Positions 1-8,766 of a stretch of 64,000 bases of DNA are shown here, in pieces; position 1 is the stretch's first letter; every line of letters starts with the position of its first letter. A program made the translations under genes and the position numbers. The stretch is from Marinimicrococcus sp033875255. GTDB taxonomy: Bacteria; Pseudomonadota; Alphaproteobacteria; Geminicoccales; Geminicoccaceae. The notes under the pieces were generated by a model, which worked only from the letters and a program-made list of their open reading frames with translations, searched no databases and was not told where the DNA came from. The DNA is taken from positions 62,001 to 126,000 of the forward strand of contig JAWZSN010000009.1 in NCBI GenBank assembly GCA_033875255.1, written 5' to 3'.

Positions 1-447
1 GACCTGTCGCTGAAGGTCCGGGTGCGGCCGGACGGGCGCATCTCGATGCCGCTGCTCGAGGACGTCGAGGCCGCTGGCCGGACCCCCAGCGAGCTGGGGC
101 GGCAGCTTGAGCAGGGTCTGTCGACCTACGTCCAAGAGCCGGTGGTGACGGTCATCGTCGCCGACTTTCTGGGTCCGCTCGACCAGCAGGTTCGCGTGCT
201 GGGCGAGGCAACGACGCCGCAGAGCCTGTCCTGGCGGCCCGACATGAGCGTGCTCGACGCGCTGATCGCGGTGGGCGGGCTCACCGAGTTCGCCGACGGC
301 AATGGCGCCATCCTGGTGCGCCGCGGCGACGGCGAGCCGGTCCGCTACCGGGTGCGGCTCGCCGACCTGCTGCGCTCGGGCGACGTCTCGGCCAACGCGG
401 CCCTTCTGCCGGGCGACGTGCTGATCATCCCCGAGACCGTCTTCTAG
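1..447 (+). CDS. Polysaccharide export protein, XrtA-locus type (5' partial)
   Basis: The frame is open from base 1, so the N-terminus and any lipoprotein signal lie upstream of the window. The 148 visible residues begin in the conserved export-domain segment (VRPDGRISMPL), continue with the 'AGRTPSELGRQLEQGL' region, then a SLBB-like fold (VRVLGEATTPQSLSWRPDMSVLDALIAVGG) region, and end with LLPGDVLIIPETVF. Wza-family proteins of this kind form the periplasmic and outer-membrane channel for exopolysaccharide. The next gene, a chain-length determinant, begins 5 nt after the stop, which fits an operon. Family assignment is firm. XrtA subtype is inferred from the neighbours. Confidence 0.9.
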   Translation, partial: DLSLKVRVRPDGRISMPLLEDVEAAGRTPSELGRQLEQGLSTYVQEPVVTVIVADFLGPLDQQVRVLGEATTPQSLSWRPDMSVLDALIAVGGLTEFADGNGAILVRRGDGEPVRYRVRLADLLRSGDVSANAALLPGDVLIIPETVF

Positions 448-452
448 CCGCC

Positions 453-2024
453 ATGCAGCAGGTTCTCGACCAGCTGCTCGGCTTGCTGCACCACGTCCAC
501 CGGCGGCGCTGGTCGTGCCTGCTCGTGGCATGGCTCGTCGGGGCACTGGGCACCGCGCTCGTGGTGCTGCTGCCCGACCGCTACGAGAGCTCGGCGCGGA
601 TCTTCGCCGACACTGACGGGATGCTGAGCCCGCTGATGAAGGGCATCACCGTCGAGACCGACATGAGCCGCCAGCTCGATGTCATGCAGCGCACCCTGCT
701 GAGCCGGCCCAATCTCGAGCGGGTGGTGGAGCGGGCCGGGCTCGAGCGGCGCATCGAGGGCGACGCCCATCGCCAACGCTTCATCGAGGCCATGAGCCGC
801 GCGGTTCGCGTCAGCTCGCAGGGCTGGAACCTCTTCACCGTCACCTACCGCGACCGCGACCCGGCCGCCGCCCAGGCGGTGGTGGCGGCCCTGCTCGAGA
901 TTTTCGTCGAGAGCAATGTCGGTGCCAACCGCCAGGACATGGACACCGCCCGGCGTTTCGTCGAGGAGCAGATCGCCGTGCAGGGCGCGGCGCTCGACGA
1001 GGCGGAGCGGCGCCTCGCCGAGTTCCAGAAGGGTCATGTCGAGGTGCTGGCCGGCGAGCGGGGCTACTTCGCACGTCTCCAGGAGGCTCGCGAGCAGGTG
1101 ATCGCGGCGCGCGCCGATCACGACGCGGCGCGCGCCCTGCGCGACGAGCTGCAGCGCCAGCTTCGCACCGTGCCGGCGACCATCCCGGCGGTGGCGCTGC
1201 AGGGTGGGGCCTTCCAGCTGCAGCCCCAGGGGCCGGCCGCCGAGCTCATCGCGCTGCGGCGCCGGCTGGGCGAGCTCAAGAGCCGCTACACCGAGCGCCA
1301 TCCCGACGTGGTGGCCACCGAGCGGGCGATCGGCGAGCTCGAGGCGCGCCTGGCCGGGACGGGCCGCGGCGCCGGGCCCGCCGGTCTTCCCAATCCCGTC
1401 CACGAGCAGCTCAGCGTCCAGCTCGCCCAGAAGGAAGCCGAGATCGCCAGCCTCGCCAGCCGCGAGCGCAAGGCCGAGCTGGTCCTCGAGGAGCTGAGCG
1501 GCCTCGCCCGCACCATGCCGGAGGCCGAGGCCGAGCTGAAGCGGCTGAGCCGCGACTACGAGGTCATCAAGCGCAATTACGAGGAGCTGCTGACCCGCCG
1601 CCAGTCGGCGCGGATCGCCGACGATCTGGAGACCCAGACCGAGCGGATCAACTTCCGCATCGTCGACCCGCCGCAGCTCCCGCTGGTGCCGGCAAGCCCG
1701 CCGCGGCTGCTCCTGCTGGCCGCCGTGCTGCTGCTCGCCATCGGCGCCGGCACCGGCTGGGCGGTGCTGCGAGGCCTGATCGAGGAGCCGTTCGAGAGCA
1801 TCCGCCGGCTGCAGGCGGTCTATCCGCTCCGGGTCCTGGGTGCCGTCTCGGAGGTCGTCACGCCGGCCGCCAGCCGGCGCCGGCGCGTCTCCCACCTCCG
1901 TTTCGGCGTGGCCTCGGCGGCCCTCCTGCTGCTCGTGCTGGGCGCCGTGATCGCCGAGCAGCAGCAGCTCACGGCGCCGCTGCGCAACTCCGTGCACGCG
2001 CTGCTCGGACGGCCGGCCACATGA
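453..2024 (+). CDS. Polysaccharide chain-length determinant, XrtA/PEP-CTERM locus type
   Basis: This 523-residue Wzz-like inner-membrane protein has a first membrane segment at about residues 20-40 (CLLVAWLVGALGTALVVLL). A long periplasmic part rich in coiled coil follows (roughly residues 170-400). A second membrane segment lies near residue 415 (LLLLAAVLLLAIGAGTGWAV), and a further C-terminal hydrophobic stretch near residue 490. The sequence DRYESSARIFADTDGMLSPL is typical of the XrtA-associated subfamily. Such proteins set polymer length together with a tyrosine autokinase, which is the next gene. Start at 453 follows the upstream stop closely. Confidence 0.92.
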   Translation: MQQVLDQLLGLLHHVHRRRWSCLLVAWLVGALGTALVVLLPDRYESSARIFADTDGMLSPLMKGITVETDMSRQLDVMQRTLLSRPNLERVVERAGLERRIEGDAHRQRFIEAMSRAVRVSSQGWNLFTVTYRDRDPAAAQAVVAALLEIFVESNVGANRQDMDTARRFVEEQIAVQGAALDEAERRLAEFQKGHVEVLAGERGYFARLQEAREQVIAARADHDAARALRDELQRQLRTVPATIPAVALQGGAFQLQPQGPAAELIALRRRLGELKSRYTERHPDVVATERAIGELEARLAGTGRGAGPAGLPNPVHEQLSVQLAQKEAEIASLASRERKAELVLEELSGLARTMPEAEAELKRLSRDYEVIKRNYEELLTRRQSARIADDLETQTERINFRIVDPPQLPLVPASPPRLLLLAAVLLLAIGAGTGWAVLRGLIEEPFESIRRLQAVYPLRVLGAVSEVVTPAASRRRRVSHLRFGVASAALLLLVLGAVIAEQQQLTAPLRNSVHALLGRPAT

Positions 2025-2037
2025 GCGGAGCCTGGGC

Positions 2038-4449
2038 ATGATCGACCGGCGCAGCGTTCCGCCCTCCAAAGGGCCGCTGCTCGTCGAGCGGGCGGCCGAC
2101 CGGCTCGGCCCCGATCTGCGCCTCGTGGGGACCGCGGAGCCGCCGCCCGTGGCTGCCGTCCGGCCTGTGGCGTCCGCCGCCCCCCGAGAGGAGCCGCAGC
2201 CGCCGCCAGCCGCAGGAGCGGGTGCCCCGCCCCGAGCCGAGCCTGCACCGGGCCGGCCGGCGCCGCAGACGCTCGACCGGGCGCGGCTGGTGGCCGACGG
2301 CTTCGTCGATCCGGCCGGCGACCGCTCGACCCTGGCCGAGGAGCTCCGGGTCATCAAGCGGCCGCTGCTGGCGCGCGCCTTCGCCGAGGGCGTCGTCGCC
2401 CGCGACCGCGTGCTGCTCGTGACCAGCGCCCGCCCGGGCGAGGGCAAGACCTTCACCGCCATCAATCTCGCCTTGAGCCTCAGTCTCGAGCGCGACGCCA
2501 ACGTGCTGCTGATCGACGCCGACCAGGTCATGGGCGCGGCCAGCGCGGTCTTGGGCATGCCCCGCTCGCCAGGGCTCTCCGAGCTGCTCGGCGACCGGCC
2601 TTGCGATCCCGCCGCGATCCTGCGCGCAACCGACCTCGAGCGCTTCACCTTCACGGGGCCCGGCGCTCCTGACGACCGCTTTGCCGAGATGCTGGCGAGC
2701 CGCCGCATGGCCGCCATTCTCGACGCGGTGCTCGCGGCCGACCCGCGCCGGGTGGTGGTGATCGACGGACCGCCGCTGCTGGCATCGAGCGACGCCGTGC
2801 CGCTCGCCATGCTGGCGGGCCAGACGGTGTTCGTGGTCGAGGCCGGGGCCACGCCGCGTGCGGTGGTCGACGAGGCTCTGGCCCTGGTCGTCGAGCACAG
2901 CCAGGTCCAGCTGCTGCTCAACAAGTCGCTCGGCTCGCGGCGCGCCGGCTCCTACGGCTATTACGGGAGTGGCTCCGGCGGGCGGCGCCTCGGCACGGCG
3001 GTGGGCGTGGCCGCGTGGACGGCGATGCTGGCGCCGCCTCTGGCCCTGGGCAATTGGAGCGTGGTGCCACGCCTGGAGCTGGGCATGGCCGTCACCGACA
3101 ATGTGAAGCTCGCCGCCGACGGCCGGAAGGACGCCGACATGGTGTTCACCGTGGCGCCGGGCGTGCGGGTCGCCGGCGAGACCGCCCGGCTGCGCGCCAA
3201 TGCCGACTATGCGGTCGAGCAGGTGACGTTCGCCGAGACCCGCTCGGGCGACCGGCTGCGCCAGCGTCTCGACGCCTCCTCGCGCGCCGAGCTGGTCGAG
3301 AACCACCTCTTCTTGGACATCGCCGGCAATGTCGGCGAGTCGTTCGAGACCGGCCGCGAGCCGGTGCCGCGCACCGGTTTCACCGACAGCGGCAACCGCA
3401 CGACGCGGATGATCGGCAGCGCCAGCCCGTTCGTGCGGGCCCGGCTCGGCGAGGCCGGTGACGCCGAACTGCGCTACCGCTATACGCGGCTCGACTATGC
3501 CGACGGCGATCTCGCCGAAGCCAGCAGCCACAGCGTGACCGGCCTCCTCACCTCGATGCCGCGCGGCGAGCAGCTGGGCTGGACCGGCACCCTCGCCGCC
3601 GACCGCACCGACTTCTCGCCCGACGAGGACGAGGCCGGACGGCAGACCGGCACGCGGCTCGCCACCGTCGACCTGCGCTACGAGCTGGCGCAGGGCTGGG
3701 CGGCGCTGGCCGGGGCCGGCTATTCGTGGCTCGACGACGAGACCCTGGAGGACGGCGGCGGGTCGTCGCCCTACCTCATGGCCGGCTTCGAGGCGCGGCC
3801 CTGGCGGGGCACGACGCTGCGGGCGACGGGCGGCACGATCTATGGCGAGCCGCGGATCGACGTGGCCGCCGAGACCGCGCTCACGGCCTCCCTGCGCGTC
3901 CGGGCCGGCTACGAGCAGGGCCTCGAGACCCGCTATGGCGAGCTCCGCCAGGCGCTTGCCGACGCGGCCTCGTTCCGCGAGCGGCCGCGCGGGGAAAGCG
4001 AGGAGGAAGCGGAGCGCCGGCGCACCCTCGAGGAGATCTCGCGGGCACGGGTCGACACGCTCGACAACGAGCTGGTCAACCGCGTCCGGCGCGGCCGGCT
4101 GAGCCTGACCCTCGAGCAGGACCGCAATCTGGGGGTGCTGAGCGGCTACGTCGCCGATCACGAGGCCGAGCGCGCCCGCGACGACGAGCGGACCTTCGGG
4201 GTCGAGCTCGACTATGTGCGCCGCCTCAGCCGGCGCAACGACCTGCTGCTGGGCGCGTCTTGGGAGCATCGCGACGTGGCCTTCGACAACAGCCGGTCCG
4301 ACACGCTGGGCCTCACCGCGGTCTGGCGCCACCAGCTCGGCCGCTCGACGCGCCTCGAGCTCGGCTACGACATCTACCACCGCCTGGCGGGCGAATCCGG
4401 CGACGTCACCGCCAACACGGTGTTCGCACGCGCGGTCAGGGAATTCTGA
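2038..4449 (+). CDS. Tyrosine autokinase fused to outer-membrane beta-barrel protein (XrtA locus)
   Basis: One uninterrupted 803-codon frame joins two proteins that are normally separate genes. Residues 1-312 are a BY-kinase of the CpsD type: Walker A ARPGEGKT at 131-138, Walker A' VLLIDADQ at 156-163, Walker B VIDGPPLL near 241-248, and a short tyrosine cluster (YGYYG) near 306-310. Residues 316-338 (RRLGTAVGVAAWTAML then PPLALG) look like a signal peptide. From 339 on the sequence matches the PEP-CTERM-associated outer-membrane family TIGR03016, with alternating beta-strand pattern and a terminal phenylalanine (AVREF) as BAM substrates have. Internal GTG codons at 3001 and 3007 could start the barrel separately, but each leaves a signal peptide without positive charge. 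Either a true fusion or a lost stop codon is possible. Confidence 0.85.
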   Translation: MIDRRSVPPSKGPLLVERAADRLGPDLRLVGTAEPPPVAAVRPVASAAPREEPQPPPAAGAGAPPRAEPAPGRPAPQTLDRARLVADGFVDPAGDRSTLAEELRVIKRPLLARAFAEGVVARDRVLLVTSARPGEGKTFTAINLALSLSLERDANVLLIDADQVMGAASAVLGMPRSPGLSELLGDRPCDPAAILRATDLERFTFTGPGAPDDRFAEMLASRRMAAILDAVLAADPRRVVVIDGPPLLASSDAVPLAMLAGQTVFVVEAGATPRAVVDEALALVVEHSQVQLLLNKSLGSRRAGSYGYYGSGSGGRRLGTAVGVAAWTAMLAPPLALGNWSVVPRLELGMAVTDNVKLAADGRKDADMVFTVAPGVRVAGETARLRANADYAVEQVTFAETRSGDRLRQRLDASSRAELVENHLFLDIAGNVGESFETGREPVPRTGFTDSGNRTTRMIGSASPFVRARLGEAGDAELRYRYTRLDYADGDLAEASSHSVTGLLTSMPRGEQLGWTGTLAADRTDFSPDEDEAGRQTGTRLATVDLRYELAQGWAALAGAGYSWLDDETLEDGGGSSPYLMAGFEARPWRGTTLRATGGTIYGEPRIDVAAETALTASLRVRAGYEQGLETRYGELRQALADAASFRERPRGESEEEAERRRTLEEISRARVDTLDNELVNRVRRGRLSLTLEQDRNLGVLSGYVADHEAERARDDERTFGVELDYVRRLSRRNDLLLGASWEHRDVAFDNSRSDTLGLTAVWRHQLGRSTRLELGYDIYHRLAGESGDVTANTVFARAVREF

Positions 4450-4457
4450 GAGGGGCG

Positions 4458-5633
4458 ATGTACACCGAGTTCTACGGCCTCGCCGGGCGTCCGTTCCAGC
4501 TCAGCCCGAACCACCGCTTCTACTATGGCAGCCGCGGCCACCGCCGCGCCGTGGCCTACCTGACCTACGGCCTGCACCAGGCCGAAGGGTTCATCGTGAT
4601 CACCGGCGACGTGGGTGCCGGCAAGACCACGCTCATCGGCTATCTGCAGGAAAGGCTCGCCGACCAGAGCTTCGTGGCGGCCCGCCTCAACGCCACGCGG
4701 GTGGACGCCGACGACGTGCTGCGGCTGGTCGCCGGCGCGTTCGGCCTGCCCATGGAGGGCCGTTCCAAGGCGACGCTGGTGACCGCCATCGAGGCCCGGC
4801 TGCGCGAGATCGGCACCTCCCGGCAGCGGGTCCTGCTGATCGTCGACGAGGTCCAGAACCTGCCGCCCGACTCGCTCGAGGAGCTGCGCATGCTCTCCAA
4901 CCTCGAGGAGGAGGGCCGGGCACTCCTGCAGATCCTGCTGGTAGGCCAGCCGCAGTTTCGCGACACCATCGCCGGCCCGGCGCTCGAGCAGCTCCGCCAG
5001 CGGGTGGTGGCGAGCTACCATCTGGGCCCGCTCGACGAGAGCGAGGTGCAGGCCTATGTCGAGCACCGCCTGCGCAAGGTGGCATGGCGCGAGGACCCGG
5101 CCTTCGACGCCGACACGCATGCCGCGATCTTCGCCGCGACCGGCGGGCTGCCGCGCAGGATCAACATGCTCTGCGCCCGCCTGCTGGTCTATGGCGCCAT
5201 CGAGCAGCGCCACCTTCTGACCGCCGAGGACGTGCGGATGGTGGCGGCCGAGGTGGAGCAGGAGCAGACGCCGGCACCGCCGCGCGAGCAGGGCGCCCTC
5301 CCGCCGCCCCGGCCCGCCCCAGACATGCCGGTCCCGGACATGCCGGTCCAGACCGGGGCGCCGGCGCCGGACGAGTGGCGCGACGAGGCCATGCGGCTGC
5401 AGCGCAAGCTCGAGCAGCTCCACGAGGATCTCGGCCGCGAGCGCCACCGCCACGACAGCGTACGGGCCGAGGCCGAGCGGCTGCGCGAGACGCTGCAGCG
5501 CATCGAGGTCGAGCGGGTGCGGCTCGACGCCGAGACCATGCGGCGGCTGGTGGAGCTGGCCGGCCGGCTCGACGCCCGGCAGCGGCGCGGCCTGCTCGAC
5601 CGCCTGAAAGGCCGCGACGATGACGCGGCCTGA
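4458..5633 (+). CDS. XrtA-associated AAA ATPase (ExeA-like)
   Basis: This 391-residue cytoplasmic ATPase begins with the family-typical MYTEFYGLAGRPFQLSPN. Walker A is GDVGAGKTT at residues 50-58. Walker B (LLIVDEVQNL) lies near residue 130, followed by an ELRMLSNLE segment like GspA/ExeA ATPases. The last 90 residues are a charged, predicted coiled coil (RKLEQLHEDLGRERHRHDSV). It sits between the barrel protein and the deacetylase, and its last codons overlap the deacetylase start by 14 nt, consistent with one operon. Its exact role in exopolysaccharide export is not established; the family is defined by this locus. Confidence 0.9.
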   Translation: MYTEFYGLAGRPFQLSPNHRFYYGSRGHRRAVAYLTYGLHQAEGFIVITGDVGAGKTTLIGYLQERLADQSFVAARLNATRVDADDVLRLVAGAFGLPMEGRSKATLVTAIEARLREIGTSRQRVLLIVDEVQNLPPDSLEELRMLSNLEEEGRALLQILLVGQPQFRDTIAGPALEQLRQRVVASYHLGPLDESEVQAYVEHRLRKVAWREDPAFDADTHAAIFAATGGLPRRINMLCARLLVYGAIEQRHLLTAEDVRMVAAEVEQEQTPAPPREQGALPPPRPAPDMPVPDMPVQTGAPAPDEWRDEAMRLQRKLEQLHEDLGRERHRHDSVRAEAERLRETLQRIEVERVRLDAETMRRLVELAGRLDARQRRGLLDRLKGRDDDAA

Positions 5634-6474
5634 GCCAGGCCCGCCGCACGCCCTCACCATCGACGTCGAGGACTGGTTCCAGGTCTGGGCCCTTTCCCGC
5701 CACGTCCCCCGCGCGAGCTGGGACAGCCGGGAGCGGCGGGTCGCCGCCAACACCCACCGGCTGCTCGATCTTCTGGGCGAGACCGGCGCCCGGGCGACCT
5801 TCTTCACGCTGGGCTGGGTGGCAGGGCGCGAGCCGGCGCTGGTCCGCCGCATCGTCGCCGAGGGGCACGAGCTGGCCAGCCACGGCTGGGACCACCGGCT
5901 GGTCTACGAGCAGGGCGAGCAGGAGTTCCGCGCCGACGTGCGGCGCACCCGGCTTCTCCTCGAGGACATCGGCGGCACCGCGGTCGAGGGCTACCGCGCC
6001 GCGAGCTTCTCGATCGGGGCGGCCAGCCCGTGGGCGCACCGGGTGCTGCGCGAGGAGGGCTACCGCTACAGCTCGAGCTCGCACCCCGTGCGCAACGACC
6101 ATTATGGCGCCGGCCGCGTGCCGCGCGAGGCCCATGTCGTGGACGGCCTGCCCGAGATCCCGGTGAGCACGCTGCGCCTGATGGGCAAGAGCCTGCCCTT
6201 CGCCGGGGGCGGCTATTTCCGCCTGCTGCCGCATGTCTGGTCGCGCTGGGCCTTCGCCCGCACCGCCAGGAAGGAAGCGCCGGTGGTCTTCTACCTGCAC
6301 CCCTGGGAGATCGACCCGGACCAGCCGCGCCTGCCCGGGCTGAAGCTCAAAACGCGGCTGCGCCACTATGGCGGGCTCGCTTCCTTCCTGCCGCGGCTGC
6401 GCCGGCTGCTCGAGGCCGCCCGCTGGGACCGCCTCGACCGCGCCCATCCGGCCCTGGCGGCAGCATCGTCGTGA
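5620..6474 (+). CDS. Polysaccharide deacetylase, DUF3473 type (XrtA locus)
   Basis: The protein has 284 residues. The NodB-type domain opens with LTIDVEDWFQVWALS, whose Asp-Asp pair is part of the metal site. ELASHGWDHRLVYE supplies the His motif, and GYRAASFSIG a further catalytic segment. The C-terminal YLHPWEIDPDQPRLPG segment is the DUF3473 hallmark of deacetylases found next to XrtA. It is expected to remove N-acetyl groups from the exported polymer. No signal peptide is visible, so it may act in the cytoplasm or be anchored by partners. Its start overlaps the end of the ATPase gene. Confidence 0.93.
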   Translation: MTRPEPGPPHALTIDVEDWFQVWALSRHVPRASWDSRERRVAANTHRLLDLLGETGARATFFTLGWVAGREPALVRRIVAEGHELASHGWDHRLVYEQGEQEFRADVRRTRLLLEDIGGTAVEGYRAASFSIGAASPWAHRVLREEGYRYSSSSHPVRNDHYGAGRVPREAHVVDGLPEIPVSTLRLMGKSLPFAGGGYFRLLPHVWSRWAFARTARKEAPVVFYLHPWEIDPDQPRLPGLKLKTRLRHYGGLASFLPRLRRLLEAARWDRLDRAHPALAAASS

Positions 6475-6485
6475 GCGGCGGGACG

Positions 6486-7517
6486 ATGCCGGCGACGATC
6501 CGGCCGATGCGCGAGGACGACCGGCAGCGTTGGGACGCTTTCGTCGAGGCGCATCCGCAGGGACGGCCCTTTCATCTGAGCGCCTGGCGGCAGGCCGTGC
6601 AGCAGGGCCTCGGCCATGACTGCCCGTGGCTGCTGGCCGAGCGCGATGGGGCGATCCGTGGGGTGCTGCCGCTGGTGCGGGTCAAGAGCCCCCTCTTCGG
6701 CCACGCGCTGATCTCCACCGGCTTTGCCGTCGAGGGCGGTCCGCTGGCCGTGGATGCGGAGACGGTGGAGCTGTTGGTGGCCGCCGCCGAGGCCCCCGAC
6801 ATGCGCCGCGGCGCGCGGCTCGAGCTGCGCTCGGCCCCGCCCGAGCGGGCCGGCTGGACCGCCCGCGAGGGCCTCTATTACGGCTTTCGCAAGCCGCTCG
6901 ATCCCGACCCCGAGCGCAATCTGCAGCAGATCCGGCGCAAGCAGCGGGCGGTGATCCGCAAGGGTCTCGCCATGGGGCTGCAGGCGGCAATCGACCCCGG
7001 TATCGAGCGCTTCTTCGCGATCTATGCAGCGAGCGTGCACCGGCTCGGCACGCCGGTCTTCCCGAAGCGCTGGTTCGCGGCCCTGGCGCGCGCCTTCAAC
7101 GAGCGCTGCGAGGTGCTGACCGTGGTGCAGGGCGGGCACCCGCTGGCCTCGGTCATGAGCCTCTACTGGCGCGGCGAGGTGCTGCCCTATTATGGCGGCA
7201 GCCTGCCCGAAGGCCGGGCGCTCGCCGCCAGCGACGTGATGTATGCCGAGCTGATGCGCCATGCGGTCGCGGTGCGCGGGGCGAGCCTGTTCGATTTCGG
7301 CCGCAGCAAGGCCGGCACCGGCGCCTTCGACTTCAAGCGCCACTGGGGCTTCATGCCCGAGCCGCTGGTCTACGGCTTCTGGTCGGCCGACGGCGCACCG
7401 CCACCCGAGATCAACCCGCTCAACCCCCGCTACGCGGCGTTCGTGGCCGTGTGGAAGCGCCTGCCGCTGCCGCTGACCAAGATCCTCGGGCCGCCGATCG
7501 CCCGGCAGCTCGGCTAG
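6486..7517 (+). CDS. FemAB-like acyltransferase, XrtA-locus type
   Basis: The 343-residue GNAT-fold protein begins MPATIRPMREDDRQRWDAFV. A C-terminal acetyltransferase-like domain includes LPYYGGSLPEGRALAASDVM and FDFGRSKAGTGAFDFKRHWG, the signature of the FemAB-related family found in PEP-CTERM/XrtA loci. FemAB proteins transfer aminoacyl groups; here the acceptor is unknown and modification of the polymer or a lipid carrier is only a guess. ATG at 6486 is chosen because GCGGGAC precedes it. A GTG at 6471 overlapping the upstream stop is the alternative. The downstream glycosyltransferase begins 7 nt after the stop. Confidence 0.88.
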   Translation: MPATIRPMREDDRQRWDAFVEAHPQGRPFHLSAWRQAVQQGLGHDCPWLLAERDGAIRGVLPLVRVKSPLFGHALISTGFAVEGGPLAVDAETVELLVAAAEAPDMRRGARLELRSAPPERAGWTAREGLYYGFRKPLDPDPERNLQQIRRKQRAVIRKGLAMGLQAAIDPGIERFFAIYAASVHRLGTPVFPKRWFAALARAFNERCEVLTVVQGGHPLASVMSLYWRGEVLPYYGGSLPEGRALAASDVMYAELMRHAVAVRGASLFDFGRSKAGTGAFDFKRHWGFMPEPLVYGFWSADGAPPPEINPLNPRYAAFVAVWKRLPLPLTKILGPPIARQLG

Positions 7518-7524
7518 GGCGGCC

Positions 7525-8736
7525 ATGGCCGAGATCCTGTTCCTCGCCCACCGGCTGCCCTTTCCGCCCGACAAGGGCGACAAGATCCGCTCCTGGCACC
7601 TCCTGCGCCACCTCGCCGCCCGTCACCGGGTGCGGCTCGGCGCCTTCGTCGACGCGCCGGAGGACTGGGCCCACCGCACGGCCCTGGAGGAGATCTGCGC
7701 CGAGGTTTTCCTGCGGCCGCTGTCGCGCCGGCAGCTCGCCTGGCGGGCTGGCCGCGCCCTTGTGGAAGGACGGCCGCTGACCGTGGCCGCCTACGCCGAT
7801 CCGGCGATGCGCCGCTGGGCCGGCCGCAAGCTCGCGTCCGGCACGGACCTGGTCTTCGCCTTCTCCGGCGCCATGGCGCAGTTCTTTGGGCACGCACGCC
7901 AGCCGCGAATCCTCGACCTTGTGGATTGCGATTCCGAGAAATGGCGGGCGCTCGCCAAAAGCTCGAGCTGGCCGCGCTCGGCGCTGTGGCGCCGCGAGGC
8001 CCGGCTCCTGCTCGCCTGGGAGCGACGTGCCGCCGCGGCGAGCTCGCGGACCCTGCTGGTCACCGAGGCCGAGCGGCGGCTGTTCCTCGAGAGGGCGCCG
8101 GAGGCCGCTTGCTCCACCGGCGTGCTGGGCAACGGCGTCGACGCCGCCTTCTTCGATCCGGCGTCGAGCCTGCCCGATCCGTGGCCCGCCGACGGCCGGC
8201 CGCGGCTCGTCTTCACCGGCCTCATGGACTACCCGCCCAATGTCGAGGCGGTCGAGTGGCTGGCGCGCCGCGTCCTGCCGGCCCTGCGGCGGGAGATGGC
8301 CCGGCCGGTGTGCTTCGCCATCGTCGGCGCCCGGCCTGTCCCGCGGGTGATGGCGCTGGCCGCCGATCCCCAGGTGCTGGTGACCGGCCGGGTGCCGGAC
8401 GTCCGCCCGTGGCTGCGCTGGGCCGATCTGGCGGTAGCACCGCTCAGGGTGGCGCGCGGCGTCCAGAACAAGGTCCTGGAGGCGATGGCCATGGGCAAGG
8501 CGGTGGTCTGCAGCCCCGAGGCCCGCACCGGCATCGAGGCCCGGCCCGGCGACGAGATCGTCGAGGCCGAAGGCGCTGCCGGCTTCACCGCCGCCATCCG
8601 CCGCCTGCTCGGCGATTCCGGCCAGGCCGAGGAGATCGGCGTCCGCGCCAGGATGCTCGTCCTGCGCGACCTCGGCTGGCCGGCCCGTCTCGCGGCACTC
8701 GACGCGCTGGTGGACGAGCTGCTGGACGCCCGCTGA
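7525..8736 (+). CDS. Glycosyltransferase, TIGR03087-like, XrtA locus
   Basis: The 403-residue GT-B glycosyltransferase begins MAEILFLAHRLPFPPDKGDK, a start typical of the XrtA-associated family TIGR03087. The C-terminal nucleotide-sugar half includes PRLVFTGLMDYPPNVEAVEW and the loop VARGVQNKVLEAMAMGKAVV, with the usual Glu. It lies at the end of the plus-strand exopolysaccharide run and converges with a minus-strand glycosyltransferase about 30 bp away. Sugar donor and linkage cannot be read from the sequence. Confidence 0.9.
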   Translation: MAEILFLAHRLPFPPDKGDKIRSWHLLRHLAARHRVRLGAFVDAPEDWAHRTALEEICAEVFLRPLSRRQLAWRAGRALVEGRPLTVAAYADPAMRRWAGRKLASGTDLVFAFSGAMAQFFGHARQPRILDLVDCDSEKWRALAKSSSWPRSALWRREARLLLAWERRAAAASSRTLLVTEAERRLFLERAPEAACSTGVLGNGVDAAFFDPASSLPDPWPADGRPRLVFTGLMDYPPNVEAVEWLARRVLPALRREMARPVCFAIVGARPVPRVMALAADPQVLVTGRVPDVRPWLRWADLAVAPLRVARGVQNKVLEAMAMGKAVVCSPEARTGIEARPGDEIVEAEGAAGFTAAIRRLLGDSGQAEEIGVRARMLVLRDLGWPARLAALDALVDELLDAR

Positions 8737-8766
8737 AGCGGCCTGACCAAGGCCGCCACGTCCGTC

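Noticed and set aside
444..2924. Long minus-strand open frame of over 800 codons opposite the export and kinase genes
   Set aside because: Low-complexity Arg/Ser/Ala composition and complete overlap with recognised plus-strand genes; a shadow of high-GC codon use. The same applies to long frames at 1969-4380, 20145-23648, 25564-28653 and 30136-32598.
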